A stretch of DNA of 64,000 bases from an uncultured Pseudomonadota bacterium. GTDB taxonomy: Bacteria; Pseudomonadota; Gammaproteobacteria; Steroidobacterales; Steroidobacteraceae. How positions within the stretch are numbered: position 1 is the stretch's first letter; every line of letters starts with the position of its first letter. The position numbers and the translations under genes are program-made. The stretch lies in the NCBI GenBank assembly GCA_903879335.1, contig CAIRLC010000010.1, forward strand, positions 62,001-126,000, given 5' to 3'. This document shows, piece by piece, positions 52,441 to 63,248 of this stretch. The notes under the pieces are model-generated. The model saw nothing but the letters and a program-made list of their open reading frames with translations, did no database searches and was not told the origin of the DNA.

Positions 52441-54216
52441 ATGAAGATGACGACTGAAGAGGCTTTCGTAAAGGTTCTGCAACGCCACGGTATCGAGCAT
52501 GCCTTTGGCATCATCGGTTCGGCGTTTATGCCGGTCTCTGACCTGTTCCCCAAAGCCGGTATTACCTTCTGGGACGTCGCCCATGAAACGAACGGCGGCA
52601 TGATCTGCGACGGATACACCCGCACGACCGGCAAGATCGCGATGGCGATTGCGCAAAACGGCCCTGGCGTGACCGGTTTCGTGACGGCGATCAAGACCGC
52701 GTACTGGAACCACACGCCAATGTTGCTCGTGACGCCGCAAGCGGCGAACAAGACCATCGGTCAGGGTGGCTTCCAAGAAGTGGAGCAGATGGCGCTCTTC
52801 CGCGACATGGTCTGCTACCAAGAAGAAGTGCGCGATGCGTCGCGCATTCCCGAAGTACTTAACCGCGTGATCTGCAAGGCGAAGCGCCTGTCAGGTCCTG
52901 CCCAGATCAATATCCCGCGTGATTTCTTCACGCAGGTCATTGATGTGGCACTGCCTGAAGTCGTGGAATTTGAGCGTCCGCAGGGCGGCGCTAAGGCGAT
53001 CGCCGAAGCCGCTGAGTTGCTCTCAAAGGCCAAGAAGCCCGTCATCCTGTCGGGTGCGGGCGTCGTGCTTGGCAATGCGATCCCGGACCTCGTGGCCCTC
53101 GCTGAAAAGCTGGATGCAGCCGTCTGCAACAACTACCAGCACAACGACTCCTTCCCAGGCAGCCACCGCTTGGCGGCCGGCCCACTGGGCTATAACGGCT
53201 CGAAGGCCGCGATGCGCCTGATTGCCGAAGCCGACGTCGTGCTCGCTTTGGGGACCCGCCTGAATCCGTTCTCGACACTGCCAGGCTACGGCCTTGATTA
53301 CTGGCCGAAGACGGCGAAGGTCATCCAGGTCGACATCAATGCCGACCGCATCGGGCTCACAAAGCCGGTGGCGGTGGCCATTTGCGGTGACTCCAAGCTC
53401 GTGGCGCGCCAGTTGTTGGCCCAGTTGGCGCCGACCGCGGGTGACGCGGGTCGTGCGGAACGCGTCGCCAAGATCGCGGCGGAAAAAGCCGCTTGGGCGA
53501 CGGAACTCGCTGGCTTGGATCATGAAGATGACGATCCAGGCACCGACTGGAACGCGGAGTGCCGGGCACGCGAGCCGGAGCACATGGCGCCGCGTCAGGC
53601 CTGGCGCGCCATCATGGCTGGATTGCCGAAGGACGCGATCATCTCCTCCGATATCGGCAACAACTGCGCCATCGGTAACGCCTACCCCTCCTTCGAGAAG
53701 GGTCGGAAGTACCTCGCGCCAGGTCTCTTCGGTCCGTGCGGCTACGGCTTTCCGTCGATTATCGGTGCGAAGATCGGTAACCCCGATGTACCGGTCGTCG
53801 GCTTCGCCGGTGACGGCGCCTTCGGCATCTCGATGAACGAGATGACCTCGGTGGGTCGTGACGAGTGGCCGGCGATCACGATGGTGATCTTCCGCAACTA
53901 CCAGTGGGGCGCCGAAAAGCGCAATTCGATCCTTTGGTACGACAACAACTTTGTTGGCACTGAGCTCGATCCGAACCTGTCCTACGCACGCGTGGCCGAA
54001 GGCTGTGGACACAAGGGTGTTTGTGCTCGCACCACTGAAGAATTGACCGCGGCCTTGCGCACCGCTTGTGAAGAACAGCAGAAGGGCATCACGACCTTCA
54101 TCGAAGTGCTGCTCAACCAGGAACTCGGTGAGCCGTTCCGTCGCGATGCGATGAAGAAGCCCGTCGTTGTCGCCGGCATCAGCCGCGACGATATGCGTCA
54201 GCAGATCGTCGAGTAA
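52441..54216 (+). CDS. xsc: Sulfoacetaldehyde acetyltransferase
   Basis: A 591-residue thiamine-diphosphate enzyme, the normal length for Xsc. It converts sulfoacetaldehyde and phosphate to acetyl phosphate and sulfite. The catalytic Glu region reads AHETNGGMICDGYTRTTGK, and the ThDP-binding segment is GFAGDGAFGISMNEMTSVGRDEWP. The YQWGAEKRNS and WYDNNFVGTEL stretches are typical of Xsc and unlike acetolactate synthase. The start at 52441 follows a GGGGGA site. An upstream in-frame ATG at 52390 lacks one. It lies 62 bases after the tauY-like gene and is followed by a terminator-like hairpin. No phosphate acetyltransferase gene is close. Confidence 0.95.
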   Translation: MKMTTEEAFVKVLQRHGIEHAFGIIGSAFMPVSDLFPKAGITFWDVAHETNGGMICDGYTRTTGKIAMAIAQNGPGVTGFVTAIKTAYWNHTPMLLVTPQAANKTIGQGGFQEVEQMALFRDMVCYQEEVRDASRIPEVLNRVICKAKRLSGPAQINIPRDFFTQVIDVALPEVVEFERPQGGAKAIAEAAELLSKAKKPVILSGAGVVLGNAIPDLVALAEKLDAAVCNNYQHNDSFPGSHRLAAGPLGYNGSKAAMRLIAEADVVLALGTRLNPFSTLPGYGLDYWPKTAKVIQVDINADRIGLTKPVAVAICGDSKLVARQLLAQLAPTAGDAGRAERVAKIAAEKAAWATELAGLDHEDDDPGTDWNAECRAREPEHMAPRQAWRAIMAGLPKDAIISSDIGNNCAIGNAYPSFEKGRKYLAPGLFGPCGYGFPSIIGAKIGNPDVPVVGFAGDGAFGISMNEMTSVGRDEWPAITMVIFRNYQWGAEKRNSILWYDNNFVGTELDPNLSYARVAEGCGHKGVCARTTEELTAALRTACEEQQKGITTFIEVLLNQELGEPFRRDAMKKPVVVAGISRDDMRQQIVE

Positions 54217-54226
54217 ATCGGCTGCA

Positions 54227-54260
54227 GGGGCGCCAGGGATGACCTTGCGCCCCCTTTCTT
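54227..54260 (+). terminator. Terminator-like hairpin between xsc and tauZ
   Basis: GGGGCGC pairs with GCGCCCC across a 13-base loop and is followed by a C/T-rich tail (CTTTCTT). It starts 11 bases after xsc. The exporter gene begins 24 bases further on, so its expression may be a reduced, read-through share of the operon. Confidence 0.6.
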
Positions 54261-54283
54261 AGGCCCTGAGACGGGGACTCACC

Positions 54284-55339
54284 GTGCACCTGAAAGATAA
54301 GCTCCCCGGGCTTGCGCTTGCCGCGATCGTCGCGAGTGCCTCAAAACTGTTGGCCGCGGCGCCCTGGGCCCAGGCCCACGGGTTCAGTCCGCTGACGCTG
54401 GCCATTGTTTTAGGCCTGCTGGCGGGTAATACCTTTTATCCGGCCATCGCCGCAAAAGCGGGAGCCGGCATCGGTTTTTCACGACAGACCATTTTAAGAA
54501 CGGGCGTCGTTCTTTATGGCTTCCGGTTGACCCTGCAACAAGTGGGCAGCGTGGGCTGGGCTGGTGTTTTGATTGACGCGGTCGTGGTCCTCATGACGGT
54601 GGTCATCGCCTACCAAGTGGGTACACGTTGGTTAAAAATGGACCGGACCTCGGCACTGTTGGTCGGATCCGGCAGCGCCATCTGCGGCGCGGCCGCGGTG
54701 TTGGCCACAGAACCTGTGGTGCGAGGCAAGTCGGAACAGGTGAGTGTCGCGGTCGCAGGCGTTGTCATTTTTGGCACGCTGTCGATGTTCTTATACCCAT
54801 TGCTGTACGCGCTGGATGGCGTTCGCGCCTACATCCCCGGCGGTCCACACGGCTTCGGCGTTTATATCGGTTCGACCATTCATGAGGTTGCCCAGGTGGT
54901 CGCCGCGGGTCGTCAGGTGGGTCCGGAGGCGGCAGGACCGGCCCTGATTGCCAAGATGACTCGCGTCTTCATGTTGGCCCCATTTTTGGTGGGCCTTGCG
55001 CTGTGGATGCGCGGTCGGGGCGAAGACCACGAGTCTTCAATGAGCACGAAGCAAGCCTTGGCCGCCGTGCCGACCTTCGCGTTTTATTTCGTTGGGGCGG
55101 TGTTCCTCAACTCACTCAATGCGGCGATGGGGTGGTTCTCCGCAGCCGTCACCGATGGTCTATTCAATGTGGCGGTCTTCTTGTTGTCGATGGCGATGGC
55201 GGCGCTCGGCATGTCCACCCACTTCGGTACCTTGCGCCGTGCCGGTGGTAAACCGCTGCTCCTGACCGGGATCTTATTTATTTGGTTAGTCGTGGGCGGC
55301 GCCGCACTGAATCACTACGTGTTAGGAGCGTGGCGCTAA
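54284..55339 (+). CDS. tauZ: Putative sulfate/sulfite exporter (UPF0324/YeiH family, TauZ type)
   Basis: A 351-residue membrane protein with about 10 hydrophobic segments and a GTG start after GGGGA. The family signatures are the GLLAGNTFYP opening, LRTGVVLYGFRLTLQQV and VGSGSAICGAAAVLATEPV. The family (Pfam PF03601, TCDB putative sulfate exporter) includes TauZ and CuyZ, found next to xsc-type sulfonate genes, where they are thought to export sulfite or sulfate. The chemistry is an assignment by genomic context in the family, not directly shown for most members. Confidence 0.82.
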   Translation: MHLKDKLPGLALAAIVASASKLLAAAPWAQAHGFSPLTLAIVLGLLAGNTFYPAIAAKAGAGIGFSRQTILRTGVVLYGFRLTLQQVGSVGWAGVLIDAVVVLMTVVIAYQVGTRWLKMDRTSALLVGSGSAICGAAAVLATEPVVRGKSEQVSVAVAGVVIFGTLSMFLYPLLYALDGVRAYIPGGPHGFGVYIGSTIHEVAQVVAAGRQVGPEAAGPALIAKMTRVFMLAPFLVGLALWMRGRGEDHESSMSTKQALAAVPTFAFYFVGAVFLNSLNAAMGWFSAAVTDGLFNVAVFLLSMAMAALGMSTHFGTLRRAGGKPLLLTGILFIWLVVGGAALNHYVLGAWR

Positions 55340-55341
55340 AG

Positions 55342-55362
55342 ACCCCGGCCTTAAGCCGGGGT
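55342..55362. terminator. Bidirectional hairpin between tauZ and paiB
   Basis: ACCCCGGC pairs with GCCGGGGT around a 5-base loop, immediately after the tauZ stop. It includes the last codons and TAA stop of the convergent paiB-like gene. It is GC-rich and compact but has no T-run. Confidence 0.65.
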
Positions 55363-55986
55363 GATCGGTTCCTGCGCCAAAACCGCAACGTGGGTAGGGC
55401 TCAGGCCATCGGCCGCGAGTCCTGCGCGCAAGCCCTGCCGATCGCTCGCCACGCGATTTTGGCTGGCTTTGAATTTCCCCACCATCGACGTCACCTCAAT
55501 GGTGAAGCCGACGATCGCGGCCAACATGCCCTCGATATAGTCAGGCGGCGCGTCCGATACCGCCCAAGGGTGGGCGCGGGGGCCCTCATGCCGGTTCGTC
55601 AGTTGGGTGACGATCTTCAGCAAGGGTTCAGGCTCGCGCGTCCATCGAATGTGGCCGCGCACATGCACCGCCTCATAGTTCCACGTCGGCACCGCTTTGC
55701 CGTGCTCGGCTTTGGACGGGTAGTGGTTCGGCGTGATGTAAGCATCAATCGCGCGAAAGACCGCGAGCACCTCACCGCCGTCGGCAACATGCTTGTGCAT
55801 CGGGTTTGCTCGGGCGATGTGTCCGAGCAATTCGAGTTTCCCGTCCCGTTCGACCAGTTCAACCGGGATGTGATCTGCGGTGGGTACGCCGTCCGCCAGG
55901 GTGATCAGCACGGCCAGCGGATGATCGCGGATGACGGGCGCCAGCAGGACTGGGTCATCGACGCGAAAGTGGTTGGGTAAGTACAT
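55351..55986 (-). CDS. PaiB-type FMN-binding negative transcriptional regulator
   Basis: A 211-residue protein. The opening MYLPNHFRVDDP and the segments HIARANPMHKHV, YITPNHYPSK and VPTWNYEAVHVRGH are the hallmark of the PaiB family (Pfam PF04299). Its founding member in Bacillus affects protease and sporulation genes, and family members bind FMN through a split-barrel fold. The target here is unknown. It stands between the exporter and permease genes, divergent from the permease, so control of the permease is a fair guess. Confidence 0.88.
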   Translation of the reverse strand: MYLPNHFRVDDPVLLAPVIRDHPLAVLITLADGVPTADHIPVELVERDGKLELLGHIARANPMHKHVADGGEVLAVFRAIDAYITPNHYPSKAEHGKAVPTWNYEAVHVRGHIRWTREPEPLLKIVTQLTNRHEGPRAHPWAVSDAPPDYIEGMLAAIVGFTIEVTSMVGKFKASQNRVASDRQGLRAGLAADGLSPTHVAVLAQEPITPA

Positions 55987-56114
55987 GCGGCGCGGCCTCT
56001 CAAGGATCAGACGAGCCGAAACGATGCCCTGACGTGATCGTGATGTACAGGTTATTTTCTTTACTACACGGACGGGACGCGTAATGCTTCCAAACGGGAG
56101 AGGGGATACAAACG

Positions 56115-57503
56115 ATGAGTGAACAAGAATTACCAAGCATCGATAGCGCCGAGACTGGGCTGCAGCGCTCACTGAAAGAGCGACATATGCGCATGATTGC
56201 GCTCGGCGGCGTCATCGGCGCGGGCCTCTTTGTGGGTAGCGGCGTCGTGGTGCAGGCGACCGGACCCGCCGCCGTTTTCTCCTTTGCGCTGACCGGACTC
56301 TTGGTCGTGCTGGTCATGCGGATGCTCGGCGAAATGGCGGCTGCGTTTCCGGCGGTGGGCGGCTTCTATGAGTACAACCGACTGGCCTTGGGCGAATTTG
56401 CCGGCTTCATGACCGGGTGGATGTACTGGTACTTCTGGATCATTGTGGTGGCCTTCGAGGCGGTTGCGGGTACCAAGCTGCTCGTCGGTTGGTTTGGAAG
56501 CTCGTTACCCGGCATTCAGCCGTGGGAATACACCCTCGGACTCACCACGGTGTTCACCATCGTGAATCTGCTGTCCGTGCGCTCCTGGGGTGAGGCTGAA
56601 TACTGGTTCGCATCGATCAAGGTCGCGGCCATCACGCTCTTTCTGGTCATCGGCGTCGTCGTCGTGCTCGGCCTTTGGCACGGCGTGCCAGGCGGTTTTC
56701 ATCTGCTGACCGAGAATGGTGGCTTCATGCCTAAGGGCATTGGTCCTGTGCTGACGGGTGCAGTGGCGGCCACTGGATTTTATTTTGGTTCCGAAATTGT
56801 CACGGTCGCGGCCGCTGAATCCGCAGAACCCGAGCGGGCGATTGCGCGGGCGACACAGTCCGTGGTGTCGCGCGTGCTGGTGTTTTACGTCGGTTCTATA
56901 TTTCTGGTGGTGTGCATCGTGCCGTGGAATACCCCGGCCATGGCCACCCCGTACGTCAGTGTCCTGGATGCGCTGCACGTGCCCTATGCCGGGACTGCGA
57001 TGGGCATCGTGATCCTGACCGCGGTGTTGTCATGCCTGAATAGCGGTGTCTTCGCCTCATCCCGCATGATGATGGCACTGGCGCGTCGCGGCGATGCGCC
57101 GAGTATTTTCGCGCGCTTGGACCGTCGTGGCGTGCCGGTGGCGTCCATCCTCGCCAGCATGACCTTCGCCTTTGTTGCCGTCTTCATGAACTACTTGTCG
57201 CCGGACAAAGTGTTCAAGTTTTTGGTCGACTCCTACGGCACGGTGGCTATCTTTGTGTATGTACTGATCGCCTTCGCGGAACTGGGCTTACGACGCCGTT
57301 TGGAGCGGGAGGCACCCGAGCGTCTGAAGGTGCGCATGTGGGCATTCCCATGGCTCACCATCCTCGCGATCGTCATGATGTTCTCGGTGCTTGGCGCCAT
57401 GGCATTTATCCCCGAGCAGCAGAATCCTTTGCTGTTCGGTCTGATCAGCGCCGCGGTGATGGCCTTAGGTTACCTCTTTTTTCGGCGCGGTCGGACGGCC
57501 TGA
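56115..57503 (+). CDS. Amino-acid permease of the APC superfamily (GABA permease-like)
   Basis: A 462-residue inner-membrane permease with 12 hydrophobic segments. The opening RSLKERHMRMIALGGVIGAGLFVGSG belongs to the AAT/GabP group of amino-acid:proton symporters. A GAGAGGGG site lies upstream of the ATG. No taurine or aminoethylphosphonate ABC importer is present in the window. This permease lies between the taurine genes and the phosphonate genes, so it could import the zwitterionic substrate of either pathway (taurine, or aminoethylphosphonate). That substrate call is inference. Confidence 0.85.
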   Translation: MSEQELPSIDSAETGLQRSLKERHMRMIALGGVIGAGLFVGSGVVVQATGPAAVFSFALTGLLVVLVMRMLGEMAAAFPAVGGFYEYNRLALGEFAGFMTGWMYWYFWIIVVAFEAVAGTKLLVGWFGSSLPGIQPWEYTLGLTTVFTIVNLLSVRSWGEAEYWFASIKVAAITLFLVIGVVVVLGLWHGVPGGFHLLTENGGFMPKGIGPVLTGAVAATGFYFGSEIVTVAAAESAEPERAIARATQSVVSRVLVFYVGSIFLVVCIVPWNTPAMATPYVSVLDALHVPYAGTAMGIVILTAVLSCLNSGVFASSRMMMALARRGDAPSIFARLDRRGVPVASILASMTFAFVAVFMNYLSPDKVFKFLVDSYGTVAIFVYVLIAFAELGLRRRLEREAPERLKVRMWAFPWLTILAIVMMFSVLGAMAFIPEQQNPLLFGLISAAVMALGYLFFRRGRTA

Positions 57504-57511
57504 TTGAGACA

Positions 57512-57537
57512 TACGGGGTGGGTCACTCCACCCCGTA
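57512..57537. terminator. Bidirectional hairpin between permease and cytochrome genes
   Basis: TACGGGGTGG pairs perfectly with CCACCCCGTA around a 6-base loop, eight bases after the permease stop. The TGA stop of the convergent cytochrome gene lies within it. Confidence 0.72.
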
Positions 57538-57816
57538 CTGGCGAACGAGGTAGTCGACAATTTTGCCGGCTTCTTCATCGTTGACGGGTGCACCGAAGGC
57601 CTTGGTCATCTTCTTGACCTCAGCCTCCCAATTGGCCCGCTTGAGGAATCCGCCGTTCATCTGGATGTAGTCGGCCGAATGACAGATGGAGCACCGTGCC
57701 ATCACCAGCGCGGTATCGGTATCGGGGCTGAGCGCAACCTTGCTCTCATCAGCCAGGGTGACACCGCTGATGCACAGTCCGAGGAATACCGCGCTGAGCA
57801 TTGAGACATTACGCAT
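57523..57816 (-). CDS. sorB: Periplasmic cytochrome c, SorB-like subunit of sulfite dehydrogenase
   Basis: A 97-residue protein with a signal peptide and one haem c site, CSICH, with a later Met (KKMTKAF) as likely sixth ligand. An excellent AAGGAGG site lies before the ATG. It starts 13 bases after the molybdenum sulfite oxidase gene, the arrangement of SorAB, in which the cytochrome subunit takes electrons from sulfite oxidation. Length and gene order favour SorB. A generic small cytochrome c cannot be excluded from sequence alone. Confidence 0.78.
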   Translation of the reverse strand: MRNVSMLSAVFLGLCISGVTLADESKVALSPDTDTALVMARCSICHSADYIQMNGGFLKRANWEAEVKKMTKAFGAPVNDEEAGKIVDYLVRQYGVE

Positions 57817-57829
57817 GGACGGATCCTCC

Positions 57830-59035
57830 TTAGACGACGGTCAGCGTGACCGCTTGGATCACGTTGTTGTGATAACCCGGGTTGTTAAAAATCAGTTCCG
57901 ATACCTGCGTGCTGCCCTGTCGATTCGTGGCGCGGGCCATCAGCACCAATGGCCCCGGATCCTGCGCGTTGAGACCGAACTGCCACGTCCGGAATGAAAA
58001 ACGACCCAGATCGTCGCCGAGATCCGCCACATTCCAGCTTCGTCCACCATCGCGCGAGACCTCAACACGGCGGATGCCGGCGCCTGAATCCCAAGCCAGG
58101 CCCTTCAAGGTCAGCGGGCTGCCGCGAGATACCCGCTGGCCATCGGCATGACTCGTGATCACGGAATTGACGACGATTTCCGTGATTGGCGTCGTGGCGT
58201 CGTTTTCTTGTGAGATAAATCGATCAGCGAACGCGAACTTACCTTTTGGAATGCGGTATGCGCTCGCCATCCAGAAATTGGCCAGTGGCTTACGCAGCGC
58301 TTGGATCGAAACCACTTGTTTCATCCAATAGGTCGCTGTCCAACCCGGCACGATCAAGCGTGCCGGGTAGCCATTGTGATGGGGCAGAGGCTCACCATTC
58401 ATCGCATACGCAATGATGGTGTTCTCGTCCACGGCCTTCCAGACCGGGATGCTCTTGATGAAATCAGGCGTCACATCCAGCGCGGGCCGATCCGCCCCAT
58501 CAAACGCAATTTCGACCGTCTCTTTCGACAGTCCAGCGCGCTCCAAGACGTCTTTGAGTCGAACACCGGTCCAGCGCGCATTGCCCATTGCGCCGTAGCC
58601 CCATTCAACCCCGGGGACGTGAGGGTCGGAAAGACCGCGACGATTGCCTGAACATTGGCAGACGGCCACGAGTTCGACCGCTTCAAAGTCGCTCTTGAGT
58701 TGGTCGAGGGTCAGCTCATAGGGTTTCGTCGCGCCGTCACCCCCAATCGTCAGCCGCCATTCCCGGGCGTCGACCTCAGTGATACCCATCAAATGCCAAC
58801 GAACGAAGAATCTGTCGTTTGGGGTAATGGCCGAACTGAAATCTGCGAGCGGGGTTTCGTAATTCGGGGGTCGGTAAGAGCGCTTAATCAGGGGCTGTTT
58901 GCCCGGCAGTCGTTCGAGCGTCGCTGAGTCGATGGCGCCTTGGGGTAGGGCCGCGCGGGCCACTTGGCCTGCGATACCGGTGCTGAACGCGAGGCCCCCG
59001 AGGGCGGTCTGTAGAAGTGTGCGACGTGTCGTCAT
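57830..59035 (-). CDS. sorA: Periplasmic molybdenum sulfite dehydrogenase, SorA-like
   Basis: A 401-residue enzyme of the sulfite oxidase family. The start at 59035 gives a Tat signal (TTRRTLLQTAL) and has GGGGG seven bases upstream. The molybdenum-ligating Cys128 is in VCQCSGNRRG, the plant/bacterial sulfite-oxidase signature. The rest holds the molybdopterin domain and a C-terminal dimerisation domain with VSRDGGRSWN. It oxidises sulfite to sulfate, probably passing electrons to the SorB-like cytochrome. Sulfite would come from Xsc. It lies downstream of phnY in the same direction, so it may also be read from the phosphonate operon. Confidence 0.83.
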   Translation of the reverse strand: MTTRRTLLQTALGGLAFSTGIAGQVARAALPQGAIDSATLERLPGKQPLIKRSYRPPNYETPLADFSSAITPNDRFFVRWHLMGITEVDAREWRLTIGGDGATKPYELTLDQLKSDFEAVELVAVCQCSGNRRGLSDPHVPGVEWGYGAMGNARWTGVRLKDVLERAGLSKETVEIAFDGADRPALDVTPDFIKSIPVWKAVDENTIIAYAMNGEPLPHHNGYPARLIVPGWTATYWMKQVVSIQALRKPLANFWMASAYRIPKGKFAFADRFISQENDATTPITEIVVNSVITSHADGQRVSRGSPLTLKGLAWDSGAGIRRVEVSRDGGRSWNVADLGDDLGRFSFRTWQFGLNAQDPGPLVLMARATNRQGSTQVSELIFNNPGYHNNVIQAVTLTVV

Positions 59036-59067
59036 GTGGTGCCCCCTGCAATGTTTCCCGTAGCCCC

Positions 59068-59099
59068 CGCCGTAGGCCAAGTGTCTTCGACCTACGGCG
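59068..59099. terminator. Hairpin between phnY and sorA
   Basis: CGCCGTAGG pairs with CCTACGGCG across a 14-base loop, about 10 bases after the phnY stop on the minus strand. No T-run follows, so it may attenuate rather than end transcription into sorAB. Confidence 0.5.
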
Positions 59100-59109
59100 T
59101 TCCTGCAAC

Positions 59110-61766
<2,657 letters not shown>

Positions 61767-61814
61767 TCAAAATCGTTGTAATTGAGGGCGAGTTAAACAC
61801 GAAGCCGCCTAAAT

Positions 61815-61829
61815 TGTCGACAGTTGACA
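61815..61829 (-). promoter_or_regulatory. Probable GntR operator in front of phnA
   Basis: TGTCGACAGTTGACA contains the palindrome TGTCGACA and a TGTC-N7-GACA inverted pair. It differs at a single base from the site upstream of the gntR gene at 63980-63994. FCD-type GntR proteins often bind T-G-T-C/G-A-C-A palindromes. It lies in the 84-base gap between the FAD oxidoreductase gene and phnA. Confidence 0.65.
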
Positions 61830-61838
61830 GAATGAGAT

Positions 61839-63248
61839 CTAGGCGGAGGTCTTGTCGGCTTTACCTGCGCTTGCGGCGAGGCTAGCAAGCCGGCGGTCCC
61901 ATGGACGAACGGCGCGGCTTTCATCCTCGGCGCGTTCCTGTCGGCGGATGGCATTGCGCACGATCATCGAACCGACATAGCGGATCGGTTCGGGCGGGAA
62001 TCGACCCAGCGGGCCGGCGGTTAAGGGGCTGCGCGTCCAGTCGTTGTCGAGACCCAAGGCCAATGACGACAGGATTTCGCCGCCCATCCGCGTCGGACCC
62101 ACGCCGTTTCCGGAGTAACCAAAGCCGTACCAGACGTTACTGTGGCCGGGTAACGACCCAAAAAAAGGCAGGCCGGTGACTGAGCGATCCGATGGGCCGT
62201 TCCAGCTTGCCGCGATGGGGGTGTGAGAGAATTCCGGGACGAAACTGCGCAGCGCCTTTTGCAGGGATTCGGCATAGGGAGACGGTTGATCAAACACATC
62301 CAGCATCCGACCGCCGAATGCAAAGGTATTGCCGCCCTTGCCGAGCATCAGTCGGCCGTCGCTGGTGCTCCGGTAGTAGTGTACGAAGGTGCGCGAATCC
62401 AGCACTGAGATGCCGCGATCCAGTCCACTGCGGGTCAGCGCTGTCGGATTGGGTTCGGTAATCACCATATCCGACGAGACGATCGCGATCGAGCGCCGGA
62501 AGCTTGGAAACAGCGTACCCATCCAAGCGTTCACGGCGATGACCGCACGATCGGCGGTGATTCGCCCGCGAGGCGTCTCTAACTGCACGCGCTGACCGCC
62601 CGTGAGCCGACTCAAGGGCGTACCCTCATAGAGTCGCACGCCAAGGTCGCGCGCCACGCGGCGCAGGCCGCGCACCAGTTTCCCCGGTTGCACGCTGGCT
62701 GCCACCGGCGAGTACCAGCCTTCCAAGTGTGCACGGGACCCTGCTCGACGGCGCACCTCATCGGTTGCTAAGCGCGTCCACTGCGAGAGACCACGCTCCT
62801 CAAGCGCGCGCATGACTCCGTCTGAGGCGCCGACCTGCGCTTGGGAGGTCGCGGTATAGAGCGTGCCGTCTAGCCGCCAGTCGCAGTCAATGCGGTGCAA
62901 GCGCACAAAGGCGTCGATATCCAAGATCGCTTGCTCTGATGCGCGGACCAGTCGTGCCGCTTCCGTCTCGCCATAGAGGCGGACGAGTGTGGGCAGTTTG
63001 GTCGACCACGACAGTACGCAGCCGCCATTACGACCGCTCGCACCGCCACCGACGATGTCAGCATCGATGATCACGACGTCAAGATCGGGTTGCTGCTGTT
63101 TCGCGCGGATCGCGGTCCAAAACCCCGTGTACCCGCCACCGACAATCGCCAGATCAGCGCGTATTGCAGCGCTGAGCGGTCGCGCGGCAAGTTCAGTTTC
63201 GCCGGACAACGCTTCGGCGATCCAAAAGGGTCGGGCCTGGCGATTCAT
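61839..63248 (-). CDS. FAD-dependent aminophosphonate oxidoreductase-like enzyme (PbfC/PbfD type)
   Basis: A 469-residue flavoprotein of the DAO superfamily. The FAD motif is LAIVGGGYTGFWTAIRAKQ near residues 33-51, with GGGASGRNGGCVL and the C-terminal YGFGYSGNGVGPTRMGG. The opening FWIAEAL is common in the putative aminophosphonate oxidoreductases found beside phosphonate genes. Known relatives (PbfC, PbfD) turn aminoethylphosphonate or its N-methyl form into phosphonoacetaldehyde, the substrate of PhnY. It overlaps the gntR gene (ATGA), with phnA and phnY downstream. The exact amine substrate is open. Confidence 0.8.
   Translation of the reverse strand: MNRQARPFWIAEALSGETELAARPLSAAIRADLAIVGGGYTGFWTAIRAKQQQPDLDVVIIDADIVGGGASGRNGGCVLSWSTKLPTLVRLYGETEAARLVRASEQAILDIDAFVRLHRIDCDWRLDGTLYTATSQAQVGASDGVMRALEERGLSQWTRLATDEVRRRAGSRAHLEGWYSPVAASVQPGKLVRGLRRVARDLGVRLYEGTPLSRLTGGQRVQLETPRGRITADRAVIAVNAWMGTLFPSFRRSIAIVSSDMVITEPNPTALTRSGLDRGISVLDSRTFVHYYRSTSDGRLMLGKGGNTFAFGGRMLDVFDQPSPYAESLQKALRSFVPEFSHTPIAASWNGPSDRSVTGLPFFGSLPGHSNVWYGFGYSGNGVGPTRMGGEILSSLALGLDNDWTRSPLTAGPLGRFPPEPIRYVGSMIVRNAIRRQERAEDESRAVRPWDRRLASLAASAGKADKTSA

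Noticed and set aside
53023-54012. A 329-codon open frame on the minus strand
   Set aside because: It lies entirely antisense to xsc, whose identity is secure, and its product looks like no protein family.
52441-54216. Acetolactate synthase as identity of the thiamine-diphosphate enzyme
   Set aside because: The YQWGAEKRNS and ETNGGMICDGYTR stretches and the tauXY-like neighbours fit Xsc, and no small regulatory subunit gene is nearby.
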